Of a DNA stretch of 37,311 nt, positions 27,009 through 35,731 are shown one piece after another (position 1 is the stretch's first letter; each line of letters begins with the position of its first letter). Below the pieces are notes generated by a model, which had not been told where the DNA came from, did no database searches, and worked only from the letters and a program-made list of their open reading frames with translations. Origin of the DNA: a virus; the IMG/VR virus record IMGVR_UViG_3300046534_000660, positions 1-37,311 of that record. The stretch is one strand, 5' to 3'. A program made the position numbers and the translations under genes.

Positions 27009-29063
27009 ATGCCATATACAATAAATTATACAGATACTGTTAATAAAGGTAGTATAACTGTTGCAGACAGTACACTTAACAATGAAACTACTTTAAGATT
27101 TCCTGGGCGTGGCACAACAGCATACGGTCAAGCAGTAAATGAAAACTTTTTACACTTATTAGAAAACTTTGCAAATACTACAGCACCGTTACGTCCAGTA
27201 GAAGGACAACTTTGGTATGATTCCACACAAGGAGTAGATCAACTTAAAGTGTATGACGGAACTAACTGGGTAGCAAGCGGTGGACTTAAAAAAGCAAGTG
27301 CTGCTCCGGCAGTAGCAAACTCAAGCGCAGGCGACTTGTGGGTTAACACAGAAAGTCAGCAGCTATATTTGTTTACAGGCAGTGCTTGGGTACTTGTTGG
27401 ACCGGACTTTAGTGATGGTCTACTAACAGGAGCACAAGCACAAGCAATTGTAGGTACAGATGATATAACATATAATGTACTTGCAATTAAAGTTGAAGAT
27501 CAACCAGTAATTATTATTAGTAGTCAAAGCTTTATTCCAAAAGTATCTATTAAAGGATTTAGAACTGGTATTAATCCTGGTATGAACATTGCTGATGAAG
27601 CAATTGTAGGCGTACAAGCACTTAAATATTATGGAACTGCTGAAAAAGCAGAAGCATTAGTAGTCGGCGGCACATCAATTGCAGCAAGTAACTTTTTAAG
27701 AGGTAATGCTGCAAGTAGCACAGACTATCAATTAAGTGTTAAAAGCAATGACGGCATTAAAATTGGTACAGGCGGACAGCTAAGTTTAGGTATAGACGGC
27801 GAAACTGGAGTTATACAACATAATACAAGTGGATCAAGTATTGACGTTAGAATGCGTAACGGAAACTTAACACCAACTGTTGTAAGTATTAATAGTGAAG
27901 GTAATGTCGGAATTAACAATAGTGCTCCTGAACAAGCAATTGATGTTAAAGGTAATATTAAAATATCTCCTAAAACAGGAGAAGCAGAAACAGGTGTGTT
28001 ACAGCTTACTAGTACTATTAATTCAACATCAATTGGTACAGGTAGTATAATATCAACAGGCGGCTTAGGTATTGCACTTAATGCATACATTGGCGGAAAC
28101 GTTGATGTCGGCGGCGTACTACAAACCGGAAATGTTGCACCAGATGCTAACAGCACAAGAAATATTGGTACATCAATTAACAAATACGATCAAATACATG
28201 CTACAACATTCTTTGGAAATATACAAGGTAACGTAAGCGGTACAGTAAGCGGCAGAGCAGGTAGTTCAGACAGACTAGCAAGTGCTACAACGTTTGCACT
28301 AAGTGGTGATGTTGAACCAAATAGCTTTGAGTTTGACGGCCAAACCGGCGGAAGCACAAAAACTTTTGCAGTAAGTATTGCTGATAGCTTTATTAGTAAC
28401 AAGACTGTTACTTACGATGCAGGAAACGCAGACGAATTATTATTAAATGTAACATCAGGAACAACTGGTGTTTACAAAATTACAAAACGTAACTTCTTAA
28501 AGACAATACCTCTTGTACCAGCTGGCGCAATGATGCCTTTTGGTGGAGTAGAATCTCCAACAGGTTGGCTACTATGTGATGGTAGTGAAATTGCTAAGTC
28601 TGATTATAACGAATTATGGTTAGCAATACAACACAATTTTAAAGATGCTAGTTTAGTTAGTGACAACGGTGTTGCTAAATTTACATTGCCAGACTTTAGA
28701 GGCAGATTTGCACTAGGTCTTGACAACATGGGCGGACCAAGCGCAAACAGAATAACTAGTATTGCTGCTGACGCAATTGGCGGCAACGCAGGTGCAGAAA
28801 CAACAAGTATTGGTACTTCTAACTTGCCAGAACACGAGCATGATTTTGAGGGAGCAAGTGGTACACAGTTTTATGGTGTTAGAGTTGGCGCTGGCGAACC
28901 AGTAGATGCAAACGCTATTTCACTTCCAATTGAATCTGGATTAGGTGGCACACAAGGTATTGCATCAAGCGGAGGCATTAAAACAGATGCAACCCTAGGA
29001 ACACCATTAAATGTTATGAATCCTTTCTTAGCAGTTAACTATATTATATATACTGGAGTATAA
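27009..29063 (+). CDS. Tail fibre protein with phage collar domain, gp12-like (684 aa)
   Basis: This is a receptor-binding or short-fibre protein. Residues about 14-135 are an N-terminal module (AYGQAVNENFLHLLENFANT; EGQLWYDS; GDLWVNTESQQLYLFTG) shared with the next two fibre genes, likely the attachment part. The middle is a repetitive beta-rich shaft. Residues about 500-684 are a phage tail collar domain: VPAGAMMPFGG, PTGWLLCDGSEI, FTLPDFRGRFALGLDNMGG. An EHEH motif at 608-611 recalls the histidine pair that binds zinc in the T4 short fibre. AAGGA precedes the ATG at good spacing. The next gene begins one base after the stop. Collar identity is secure; which fibre it forms is not. Confidence 0.88.
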   Translation: MPYTINYTDTVNKGSITVADSTLNNETTLRFPGRGTTAYGQAVNENFLHLLENFANTTAPLRPVEGQLWYDSTQGVDQLKVYDGTNWVASGGLKKASAAPAVANSSAGDLWVNTESQQLYLFTGSAWVLVGPDFSDGLLTGAQAQAIVGTDDITYNVLAIKVEDQPVIIISSQSFIPKVSIKGFRTGINPGMNIADEAIVGVQALKYYGTAEKAEALVVGGTSIAASNFLRGNAASSTDYQLSVKSNDGIKIGTGGQLSLGIDGETGVIQHNTSGSSIDVRMRNGNLTPTVVSINSEGNVGINNSAPEQAIDVKGNIKISPKTGEAETGVLQLTSTINSTSIGTGSIISTGGLGIALNAYIGGNVDVGGVLQTGNVAPDANSTRNIGTSINKYDQIHATTFFGNIQGNVSGTVSGRAGSSDRLASATTFALSGDVEPNSFEFDGQTGGSTKTFAVSIADSFISNKTVTYDAGNADELLLNVTSGTTGVYKITKRNFLKTIPLVPAGAMMPFGGVESPTGWLLCDGSEIAKSDYNELWLAIQHNFKDASLVSDNGVAKFTLPDFRGRFALGLDNMGGPSANRITSIAADAIGGNAGAETTSIGTSNLPEHEHDFEGASGTQFYGVRVGAGEPVDANAISLPIESGLGGTQGIASSGGIKTDATLGTPLNVMNPFLAVNYIIYTGV

Positions 29064-29064
29064 C

Positions 29065-30972
29065 ATGAGCTATCAACTAAACAAAACAGACGGCACATTG
29101 CTACTAGATTTAATTGATGGGCAAATTGATACAGCTAGTACAAATCTTACATTAGTTGGTAGGAATTATACAGGCTACGGTGAATCTTTTAACGAAAACT
29201 TTATTAAATTACTAGAAAATTTTAGTAATACTGCTGCACCTAGTAATCCACTAACTGGACAACTATGGTGGAACAGCACAGATCAAAGATTGCAAGTGTA
29301 TGACGGATTAATTTGGAAATCAAGTGGTGGTCCAATTGTACAAAACACTCGTCCTCAAATGGTTGCAGGCGATTTATGGATCGATAATCTAAATAACCAA
29401 GTTTATGCATTTGATGGTACAGATTTAATGCTAATGGGTCCTAAATATACAGTAACACAAGGCAAAAGTGGATTTGAAATTGGTAGTATACTTGACTCAC
29501 AAAGTAGGTCACGTACAGTTGCAAATTTATATGTAGGTGGAACACTTACAGCGGTAATTAGTAGTATTGAGTTTACTCCAATTTATGCACAACGAGTATT
29601 AGGATTAGTTACAGCAACAAATCCAAATGGTATTATTAAAATTGGCATGAATATTATTGATACTGCTAACTTTAAATTTAGAGGAATTGCCGATTCTGCT
29701 AACGCACTTGTTACAGCAGGCGGCATAGTTAGAACTGCTGACAGTTTCCTTCCGTCAACAGCAACAGGTATTACAACTGGTACACTAACAATTCAAAACT
29801 CAGGTGGTTTAACAATTGGACTATCACAAAACAACGTACAAAAAGTTGTTGGACCACGTTTTTATATTGAAAACCAGCTTACAGATCATGATTTAAGCTT
29901 ACGAGTTAAATCAAGTACGTTTGGTGCTATTTCGGTAGACGCAATTTATGTAGATGCAAGTGCAGCTAAAGTTGGTATTTTTACAACTAACAGATTGCCA
30001 GCTTATACACTAGATGTTGAAGGCGATATACGCTGTACTGGTAATTTAATTGTCGAAGGCACTAGAGTTGCACTAGACGTACAAACACTAAGAGTCGAAG
30101 ATAAGATTATTGAAATTGGTGTGATGAACGATAGTACTGAGCTTACAGATGCCCAGGCAGATGAATCAGGTATCAGTGTTAACAGTCTTAATGGTAGTAA
30201 AGATATAATTTGGAAAGTTGCTACAAATGCATTTACTTCAAACGTAAACTTTGATTTGTTAGACACTAGTAAAACATATAAGATTGGAGGCGTAAACAAA
30301 CTTACAGATACTAGCTTAGTAAATATCACAGACGCACCAGACTTAGCTCAAATAGGCACACTTACTGTACTACAAGTTGATGAAATTAATGTTAATGGTA
30401 AGACCATTACTTCAACTAATGATATGGCATTTGTATCTACTGCTGGTATGGCAATTACAGGCGGCGGCGATATTAATGTTACTGATGCACAAAAAATTAC
30501 AGGTGTAGGCAAAGCAGTTAGTGCTAAACAAGCAGTAATACTAGGAGCAGCAGAATCTACAGCAGGTACAGTTGCAACTAAAGCATACACAGATGAAGAA
30601 ATTGCTACATCAGATCTTGCATTTAGTATGGATATTACTGGTATGGGAACAGGCACAGCATTACAAAATGCGCTTGCATCATATTTAGGTGATATGTATC
30701 CTCCTGCAACATTAAACAATCATAAAATTGCACGTATACACACAACATCATATGCTGGAGCAACAGTTGAAGGTGTGGATGTTGAAAGTGCTAAAAATGT
30801 AAGTTACATTGCTGTTGATAGTAATGGAACACAAAACGAATCAGTCGTACAAGACGTTGTGTTTGCTGCTGGAGGCGCAAGCGGTTCGGTTGTTCTTACA
30901 CCGGGAAGATCTTTAATGGCATATAAATCGAATGGAACGACATGGATTTATCAGTCAACTACGGCGTACTAA
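29065..30972 (+). CDS. Tail fibre protein, second paralogue (635 aa)
   Basis: The N-terminal module (about 9-130) matches those of the neighbouring fibres: GYGESFNENFIKLLENFSNT, GQLWWNSTDQRLQVYDG, GDLWIDNLNNQVYAFDG. Around residues 313-350 is a segment often seen in phage fibres (LDVEGDIRCTGNLIVEGTRV), followed by VEDKIIEIG and ADESGISV. The C-terminal 140 residues do not match the collar domain of the first paralogue or the end of the third, so the tip probably has its own role. One base separates it from the upstream gene. A fibre role is well supported; the binding target is unknown. Confidence 0.82.
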   Translation: MSYQLNKTDGTLLLDLIDGQIDTASTNLTLVGRNYTGYGESFNENFIKLLENFSNTAAPSNPLTGQLWWNSTDQRLQVYDGLIWKSSGGPIVQNTRPQMVAGDLWIDNLNNQVYAFDGTDLMLMGPKYTVTQGKSGFEIGSILDSQSRSRTVANLYVGGTLTAVISSIEFTPIYAQRVLGLVTATNPNGIIKIGMNIIDTANFKFRGIADSANALVTAGGIVRTADSFLPSTATGITTGTLTIQNSGGLTIGLSQNNVQKVVGPRFYIENQLTDHDLSLRVKSSTFGAISVDAIYVDASAAKVGIFTTNRLPAYTLDVEGDIRCTGNLIVEGTRVALDVQTLRVEDKIIEIGVMNDSTELTDAQADESGISVNSLNGSKDIIWKVATNAFTSNVNFDLLDTSKTYKIGGVNKLTDTSLVNITDAPDLAQIGTLTVLQVDEINVNGKTITSTNDMAFVSTAGMAITGGGDINVTDAQKITGVGKAVSAKQAVILGAAESTAGTVATKAYTDEEIATSDLAFSMDITGMGTGTALQNALASYLGDMYPPATLNNHKIARIHTTSYAGATVEGVDVESAKNVSYIAVDSNGTQNESVVQDVVFAAGGASGSVVLTPGRSLMAYKSNGTTWIYQSTTAY

Positions 30973-30980
30973 GAAAAACG

Positions 30981-30987
30981 ATAAATA
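30981..30987 (+). promoter_or_regulatory. Late-promoter-like box ATAAATA before the third fibre gene
   Basis: GATAAATA lies in the 43-base gap between two fibre genes; the box ends 28 bases before the ATG at 31016. The core matches T4-type late promoters. An AGGGG at 31001-31005 may be the ribosome site, 10 bases from the ATG. Confidence 0.5.
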
Positions 30988-31015
30988 ATATAATAGCACT
31001 AGGGGTTACATAATA

Positions 31016-32497
31016 ATGGCATATGCAATAGATAGATACAATAACACACTGTTAACTACAGTGGAAGATGGTACAGTTGATCAAACAACTGACCTTAAAT
31101 TCATCGGTAAAAACTACGCAGGTTACGGCGAAATACAAAATGAAAACTTTTTGTTTTTGCTGGAAAACTTTAGCGGAGCAAATCAACCAAGCAGACCAAT
31201 TAGCGGTCAGGTCTGGTTTGATAGTGCAACAAGCAAATTAAAGTTTTATGATGGAACAAAATGGCGCACAACTGGCGGCGCTGAAATTGGCGCAACACAA
31301 CCAACTGGTTTAGCTATTGGCGACTTTTGGTGGGATAGCGGCAACGATCAGCTATATGTGTACAACGGTACAAGCTTTATACTTATAGGACCACAGAACG
31401 CAGGCGAAGGTGTAACCCAAATGCAAAGCCTCGAAGTTCTTGATACTACAAGTGCTACAAGAGGAATAATTGCTAGTGTTATTGAAGATGGAACAATTTT
31501 TGTTATAAGTCCAACACAGTTTGATCTAAATGCAAGCCAAACTGCTTTAATTGCCCAAGGCTATGATAGAATTAACAAAGGTATTACACTAAGAAATACT
31601 AAACTAGCAACAGCAGGCGTTACTAGTTCAACTGACAGATTCCACGGCACAGCAACAAATGCTGATAAGCTAGGCGGAATTGCAGCAGCAAACTATGTAC
31701 AAACAGGTATAGGCAACACAGTCTTTTCAAGTACAGTTGAATTTCCAGATGCAGGTGCATTAATTGGTGACTCAAATGATCTACAATTAAAAATTGATTC
31801 AAACGGTTATGACGGCATAATTCAAAACGTTACAAACAGTGGCGCAATTAAACTAAAAGTTACCAGCGGTGCAGGTGTATTAACACACGTAGCTACAGTT
31901 ACATCAACTGGAATAGTTCCAGCAACTGATAACACATTTACACTAGGTAGTGCAAGCGTAGGATTTTCAAATGTATATGCAACTGCATTTACAGGTGAAG
32001 CATCTAAAGCAACTACACTACGAGTAGGAAGTGACTTCCGAAGTGCTGATGCAAGTGCTACAAATAATACAATTGCTGTTAGAGATGCAACAGGCAACAT
32101 TGCTGCAAACTTATTCCAAGGTACTGCAACACAAGCACGTTATGCTGACTTAGCAGAAAAATATACAACAGAAAAAGAATTACCAGCAGGTACGGCAGTT
32201 GCAGTATGCACACATGAAGGTCACGAAGTAGAGCCAGCAGGCACAAGTAATCATTGTATTGGTGTTGTATCAACTGATCCAGCATACATGATGAATAGTG
32301 AAGCAGATGGACAATACATTGGACTTAAAGGACGTCTTCCAGTAAGAGTTAAAGGACCTGTAAATAAAGGACAGGCGATTTATGCATGGGCAGATGGTGT
32401 ATGCGGTACTGTTGCAACAACAGCAATGGTAGGAATTGCACTTGAAAGCAATGCCGAAGAAGATGAAAAGTTAGTCGAATGTGTATTGAAGGTATAA
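31016..32497 (+). CDS. Tail fibre protein, third paralogue with distinct C-terminal domain (493 aa)
   Basis: Residues about 9-128 repeat the common fibre module (GYGEIQNENFLFLLENFSGA; GQVWFDSATSKLKFYDG; GDFWWDSGNDQLYVYNG). A beta-rich shaft follows. From about 372 a separate domain starts with ARYADLAEKYTTEKELPAGT and has IGVVSTDPAYMMNSEADG and GRLPVRVKGPVNKGQAIYAW. This matches a C-terminal domain common in marine phage fibres and resembles the peptidase G2/intramolecular chaperone type, which helps trimerisation and in some phages is cleaved off. I cannot confirm cleavage here. The gene is followed after six bases by another structural gene. Confidence 0.82.
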   Translation: MAYAIDRYNNTLLTTVEDGTVDQTTDLKFIGKNYAGYGEIQNENFLFLLENFSGANQPSRPISGQVWFDSATSKLKFYDGTKWRTTGGAEIGATQPTGLAIGDFWWDSGNDQLYVYNGTSFILIGPQNAGEGVTQMQSLEVLDTTSATRGIIASVIEDGTIFVISPTQFDLNASQTALIAQGYDRINKGITLRNTKLATAGVTSSTDRFHGTATNADKLGGIAAANYVQTGIGNTVFSSTVEFPDAGALIGDSNDLQLKIDSNGYDGIIQNVTNSGAIKLKVTSGAGVLTHVATVTSTGIVPATDNTFTLGSASVGFSNVYATAFTGEASKATTLRVGSDFRSADASATNNTIAVRDATGNIAANLFQGTATQARYADLAEKYTTEKELPAGTAVAVCTHEGHEVEPAGTSNHCIGVVSTDPAYMMNSEADGQYIGLKGRLPVRVKGPVNKGQAIYAWADGVCGTVATTAMVGIALESNAEEDEKLVECVLKV

Positions 32498-32503
32498 TAA
32501 AAA

Positions 32504-33427
32504 ATGGCAGATATAACAGCAGCACGAATTAACAATTTACAGTCTAGTATTTCACTTATACTAGGAACTGGGTCTGGCCAAGATGGTTACGGACAATCAG
32601 TAACTAGTGTACCTGTTAATAATACAGGCGATGTAGTTGAAGCAGCTGATATGAATGCAATTTATGCTGATATTCTTAAAGCAAGAGTACACCAAGTAGG
32701 CGCAGGCGACATTGGTATTGCTGAAGTTGTACAAAATCTTAATACAGTAGCAGAAACTACAAGTACATTTGTTAGTGATGCAGGTGTAACAACTGTCGAT
32801 CCAGATGGATTTAAAAAGGGCGTACTAGACTTTGAAGGTTTAATGACGCAAGTACAAACTGATAAAGCAGTAATGCACCTTAGTCAGTCTGCATTAGAAC
32901 CTGCAATAGCAAGTGCAAGATCTAGTAACTGGAACGGTTTAATTTATCATGAAGTAGCAGTTACATTTACATCTGCAAATACAAGAAGATTCTTTTTTAA
33001 CACAGGTGGCGAACTTAGAATAAGCGCAAACAACACAGGTGCTAGTACTCCAAAAGGACTTGATTGGGCTGCATTATGTTCAGAAGTAGGAACTATTAAA
33101 TTTAATGCAGAAACAACTACAGCTACAGGTGGCGGAGGCTCGTCAATTGGTAATTATGATTTAACAAGCTCTTATCAAGACGTTTATACAAAAACTGGTT
33201 CTGGTAGCTATAGTGGTGTGTATGCAGGAAACCTTTATACTGTTAAAGCACGTTCAGATATTCCAACACGTATTATATTTAGAATTGATTTTAACGATGT
33301 AGTTGTTGATAACAATGTTGATAACAACGTTGACGGCAGACTGGAAAGCACTTTACAACATCTCCGCGCAGACGGTGATGTAACAGTAGTAGCACCGACC
33401 TACTTTAATAATCAAGCACTAGCATAA
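32504..33427 (+). CDS. Virion structural protein, first of two paralogues (307 aa)
   Basis: No T4 gene name can be given. The N-terminus (ARINNLQSSISLILGTGSGQ; GYGQSVTS; DMNAIYADILKARVHQVG) and RRFFFNTGGELRISAN at 161-176 recur at the same positions in the 325-aa gene downstream, so the two are paralogues. The family is seen beside fibre genes of marine myoviruses. The second half is beta-rich (SIGNYDLTSSYQDVYTKTGS). It probably decorates the fibres or the baseplate rim; that is inference. The start is 6 bases after the third fibre gene. Confidence 0.68.
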   Translation: MADITAARINNLQSSISLILGTGSGQDGYGQSVTSVPVNNTGDVVEAADMNAIYADILKARVHQVGAGDIGIAEVVQNLNTVAETTSTFVSDAGVTTVDPDGFKKGVLDFEGLMTQVQTDKAVMHLSQSALEPAIASARSSNWNGLIYHEVAVTFTSANTRRFFFNTGGELRISANNTGASTPKGLDWAALCSEVGTIKFNAETTTATGGGGSSIGNYDLTSSYQDVYTKTGSGSYSGVYAGNLYTVKARSDIPTRIIFRIDFNDVVVDNNVDNNVDGRLESTLQHLRADGDVTVVAPTYFNNQALA

Positions 33428-33457
33428 TCAAACATAACAACGCAGTGATATTTTTAA

Positions 33458-33464
33458 ATAAATA
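33458..33464 (+). promoter_or_regulatory. Late-promoter-like box ATAAATA between the paralogue pair
   Basis: The 62-base gap holds AAATAAATAC, close to the context at 26370. The box ends 25 bases before the ATG at 33490. It would give the second paralogue its own late transcript. Confidence 0.5.
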
Positions 33465-33489
33465 CATTGACAGCAAAAGAGATTGATTA

Positions 33490-34467
33490 ATGCCAACAAC
33501 TATACTAGCAAATAGATACAACGCCCTCAGAACCGCAGTAAACGATGTACTTGGCGTTTCTCTCTTGGTTACACCTACGTACGGCTATGGACAAACAACT
33601 AGTACATTGGCAGTTACCGGCTCACGAGCTTCAGTTCCAAATGCTGATAAAGTTACAGCACAAGATTACGAAAACCTATATATTGATTTAATAAGAACAC
33701 GATCACACCAAGTAGGTGCTACAGTTGCTATTGATGAATTTGTAATTGGCGACTATAATACAAACACAGCAACCGCCGACAAAATTGAAGAATCGTATAT
33801 ACAAGGATTAGAGTCTTTAGGAAATAATATTATAACTGACAGATTCCTAGTTGATTCTGCTAATTTAACTATTGAAGCTTTGCCAAGTGCGTCTAGCACT
33901 AGACCCGAAACAGGTACATGGTTAACTGAAATTAGTACTATTTTTAAAATTGTATTTCCAACTGCTGAACAAAGGCGTCATTATTTTAACGCCGGCGGCG
34001 AAATACGCTTTAGCGCATCAGTAGGATATACAGGTAGTCAACCTAAATCAGTTGATTGGCAAACAATATTAAATAGTATGGGAACAACAAGCTTTAAAGG
34101 TGAAAACACTGTTAATAATGCAGGTGTTGGTACAGGATCTAATATAGGAAGTTTCGATCTTAATACAAGTTACCAGCTAGTTTATTCAAGAAATAGTAGT
34201 GCTGTATATGCTAATAATGAATACAGAATATATGCTGCTGAGTCTGCAACAAGTGACGGAACATCTACAATAATTTTTAAAGTACAATACATAGACGGTA
34301 CTCCAACTGATCCAACTTACGGAACTGATGAAGTTGTATATGGAAGATTTAACAGCATTATAGAAACTGCAAGAGCAAACAGTTCAATAAACATTAACGG
34401 CACACTACATAATGCAGTAGGTATTACTACAACACCGACAGCTATACTAACTCGACCACTTTCCTAA
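33490..34467 (+). CDS. Virion structural protein, second of two paralogues (325 aa)
   Basis: This is a diverged copy of the preceding gene. Shared landmarks are the start (ANRYNALRTAVNDVLGV), GYGQTTS, YENLYIDLIRTRSHQVG, RRHYFNAGGEIRFSAS at 162-177, a DW..IL..MGT stretch, and IGSFDLNTSYQLVYSRNSSA. The C-terminal beta-rich part is more diverged. It is the last gene of the structural run; the region after it changes promoter type. Its role is unknown beyond probable virion structure. The Shine-Dalgarno is weak (AAAAGAG about 8 bases upstream). Confidence 0.68.
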   Translation: MPTTILANRYNALRTAVNDVLGVSLLVTPTYGYGQTTSTLAVTGSRASVPNADKVTAQDYENLYIDLIRTRSHQVGATVAIDEFVIGDYNTNTATADKIEESYIQGLESLGNNIITDRFLVDSANLTIEALPSASSTRPETGTWLTEISTIFKIVFPTAEQRRHYFNAGGEIRFSASVGYTGSQPKSVDWQTILNSMGTTSFKGENTVNNAGVGTGSNIGSFDLNTSYQLVYSRNSSAVYANNEYRIYAAESATSDGTSTIIFKVQYIDGTPTDPTYGTDEVVYGRFNSIIETARANSSININGTLHNAVGITTTPTAILTRPLS

Positions 34468-34478
34468 CCAATCTCCGC

Positions 34479-34507
34479 TTGACAAAGCCTTAATTTTAAT
34501 ATATACT
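34479..34507 (+). promoter_or_regulatory. Host-type sigma70 promoter (TTGACA - 17 - TATACT)
   Basis: TTGACA at 34479-34484 is a perfect -35 box. TATACT at 34502-34507 matches five of six bases of the -10 consensus, with a 17-base spacer. It stands about 30 bases before the ATG at 34537, which has AGGAG at 34525-34529. No ATAAATA box is present in this gap. The match is strong by eye; activity is untested. Confidence 0.72.
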
Positions 34508-34536
34508 AGTAGTAATAATAAACTAGGAGTTTAACT

Positions 34537-34887
34537 ATGGATGAGCGTTTAGAGAAAGCACTAGACTTTTCTAATTACATGCTAACACTCAACAATCAAA
34601 AACGATTGTTAGCAGAAAAATATCAAGAATCATTAATACACTTTTATAGCGGATCACAGTTTACAATTACCCGTGAATTAATTACGTTTGTAAGTACAAT
34701 GGTACATGCAGAACAAGATGAAATTATTATTACTGATGATAACGGTATTCCGTGTATGGTAGAAGACTTGAGTGTCTTTTACGGACACATTATGGATATT
34801 TATACTACATCATCTAATGATTATCATACCCAATACTTAAAACTTAAACAGAGCAGAAGCGTAGAGAAACTTGTCAATTATGAGTAA
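34537..34887 (+). CDS. Small conserved hypothetical protein (116 aa)
   Basis: I do not recognise a function. The protein is acidic and probably mixed alpha/beta. An N-terminal helix-forming stretch (LEKALDFSNYMLTLNNQKRL) is followed by EKYQESLIHFYSGSQFTITR and EIIITDDNGIPC. No signal peptide or membrane segment is seen. It has a strong Shine-Dalgarno, AGGAG 7 bases before the ATG, and a sigma70-like promoter directly upstream. It overlaps the next gene by 8 bases, heading a four-gene operon. A regulatory or accessory role is possible but unsupported. Confidence 0.7.
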   Translation: MDERLEKALDFSNYMLTLNNQKRLLAEKYQESLIHFYSGSQFTITRELITFVSTMVHAEQDEIIITDDNGIPCMVEDLSVFYGHIMDIYTTSSNDYHTQYLKLKQSRSVEKLVNYE

Positions 34888-35731
34888 AGGCGTATTTTTA
34901 ATTGCTCGAAACAACGGTGAAATCGACTATGCAAAACAAGCAGTATTCCTTGCCAGACGAATAAAAAAGTATCTAGGTGTACCTGTAACTTTAGCTACGG
35001 ATAGTGAAGAGTACATAACATCAGATTATGGCACAGATGACTTTGATAATATTATTACATTACCGTATGTTGATGATAGAAATATGCGATATTTCTTTGA
35101 CGGTTCTTTAACTAAAAAAACAGCAAGTTTTAAAAATAGTAATAGAGCAAATGTATACCGGCTTTCGCCGTATGATGAAACATTGTTAATGGATACTGAT
35201 TACATTATATCAAATGATTTATTAAAAGGATGCTTTGGATCTAAATCAGACTTTATGATATACAACACATCAGACGATATTGCAAAAGTGCGTAATGAAG
35301 CAGAGTTTGATACTATTAGTAATGCTAGTGTTGACTTTTATTGGGCAACTGTTGTATACTTTAAAAAGACAGAAACTAACCGTGTATTTTTTGACTTAGT
35401 TAAGCATATTGAAGACGAGTGGAATCATTATAGGCGTGTGTACCAAATAACTTCTAGTTTGTTTAGGAATGACTTTGCTTTTAGTATTGCAATTCATATG
35501 ATGAATGGATTTCAAACAGGAACTTTTGCACAGCAATTACCAGGTAGTATGTTATACACTACAGATAAAGATATTCTGTGGCAATTAAATGAAGATGAAA
35601 TGATGTTTTTAGTAGAAAAAAACGGATACCTTGGCGAATTTACTGCATTGAAAACAACAGGACAGAATATACACGTAATGAATAAAATTAGTCTTGATAG
35701 AATAATTGATCGGGAGTTTGCAAATGACTAA
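34880..35731 (+). CDS. Glycosyltransferase-like protein, first of two paralogues (283 aa)
   Basis: The N-terminus (KGVFLIARNN; QAVFLARRIKKYLGVPVTLA) fits a Rossmann-like start of a nucleotide-sugar transferase. SPYDETLLMDTDY places a DxD motif at D105-D107, the usual metal and sugar-nucleotide site of GT-A enzymes. The next gene is a clear paralogue (SPYDETIVMDTD). Donor and acceptor cannot be told. I chose the ATG at 34880, not the upstream TTG at 34871, because it aligns with the paralogue's MTKG start and overlaps the upstream stop by 8 bases. That junction suggests translational coupling, since no good ribosome site precedes it. A GT fold is likely; activity is not shown. Confidence 0.68.
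   Translation: MSKGVFLIARNNGEIDYAKQAVFLARRIKKYLGVPVTLATDSEEYITSDYGTDDFDNIITLPYVDDRNMRYFFDGSLTKKTASFKNSNRANVYRLSPYDETLLMDTDYIISNDLLKGCFGSKSDFMIYNTSDDIAKVRNEAEFDTISNASVDFYWATVVYFKKTETNRVFFDLVKHIEDEWNHYRRVYQITSSLFRNDFAFSIAIHMMNGFQTGTFAQQLPGSMLYTTDKDILWQLNEDEMMFLVEKNGYLGEFTALKTTGQNIHVMNKISLDRIIDREFAND

Noticed and set aside
33428-33489. tRNA or small RNA gene in the gap
   Set aside because: Only 62 bases, with no cloverleaf or stable stem; it holds the late-type box instead.
34468-34536. Transcription terminator at the end of the structural run
   Set aside because: No hairpin with a following T-tract could be found by eye in this gap, so late transcripts may read through.
34871-34879. TTG start for the first glycosyltransferase-like gene
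   Set aside because: The ATG at 34880 aligns with the paralogue's start and fits the repeated 8-base overlap.
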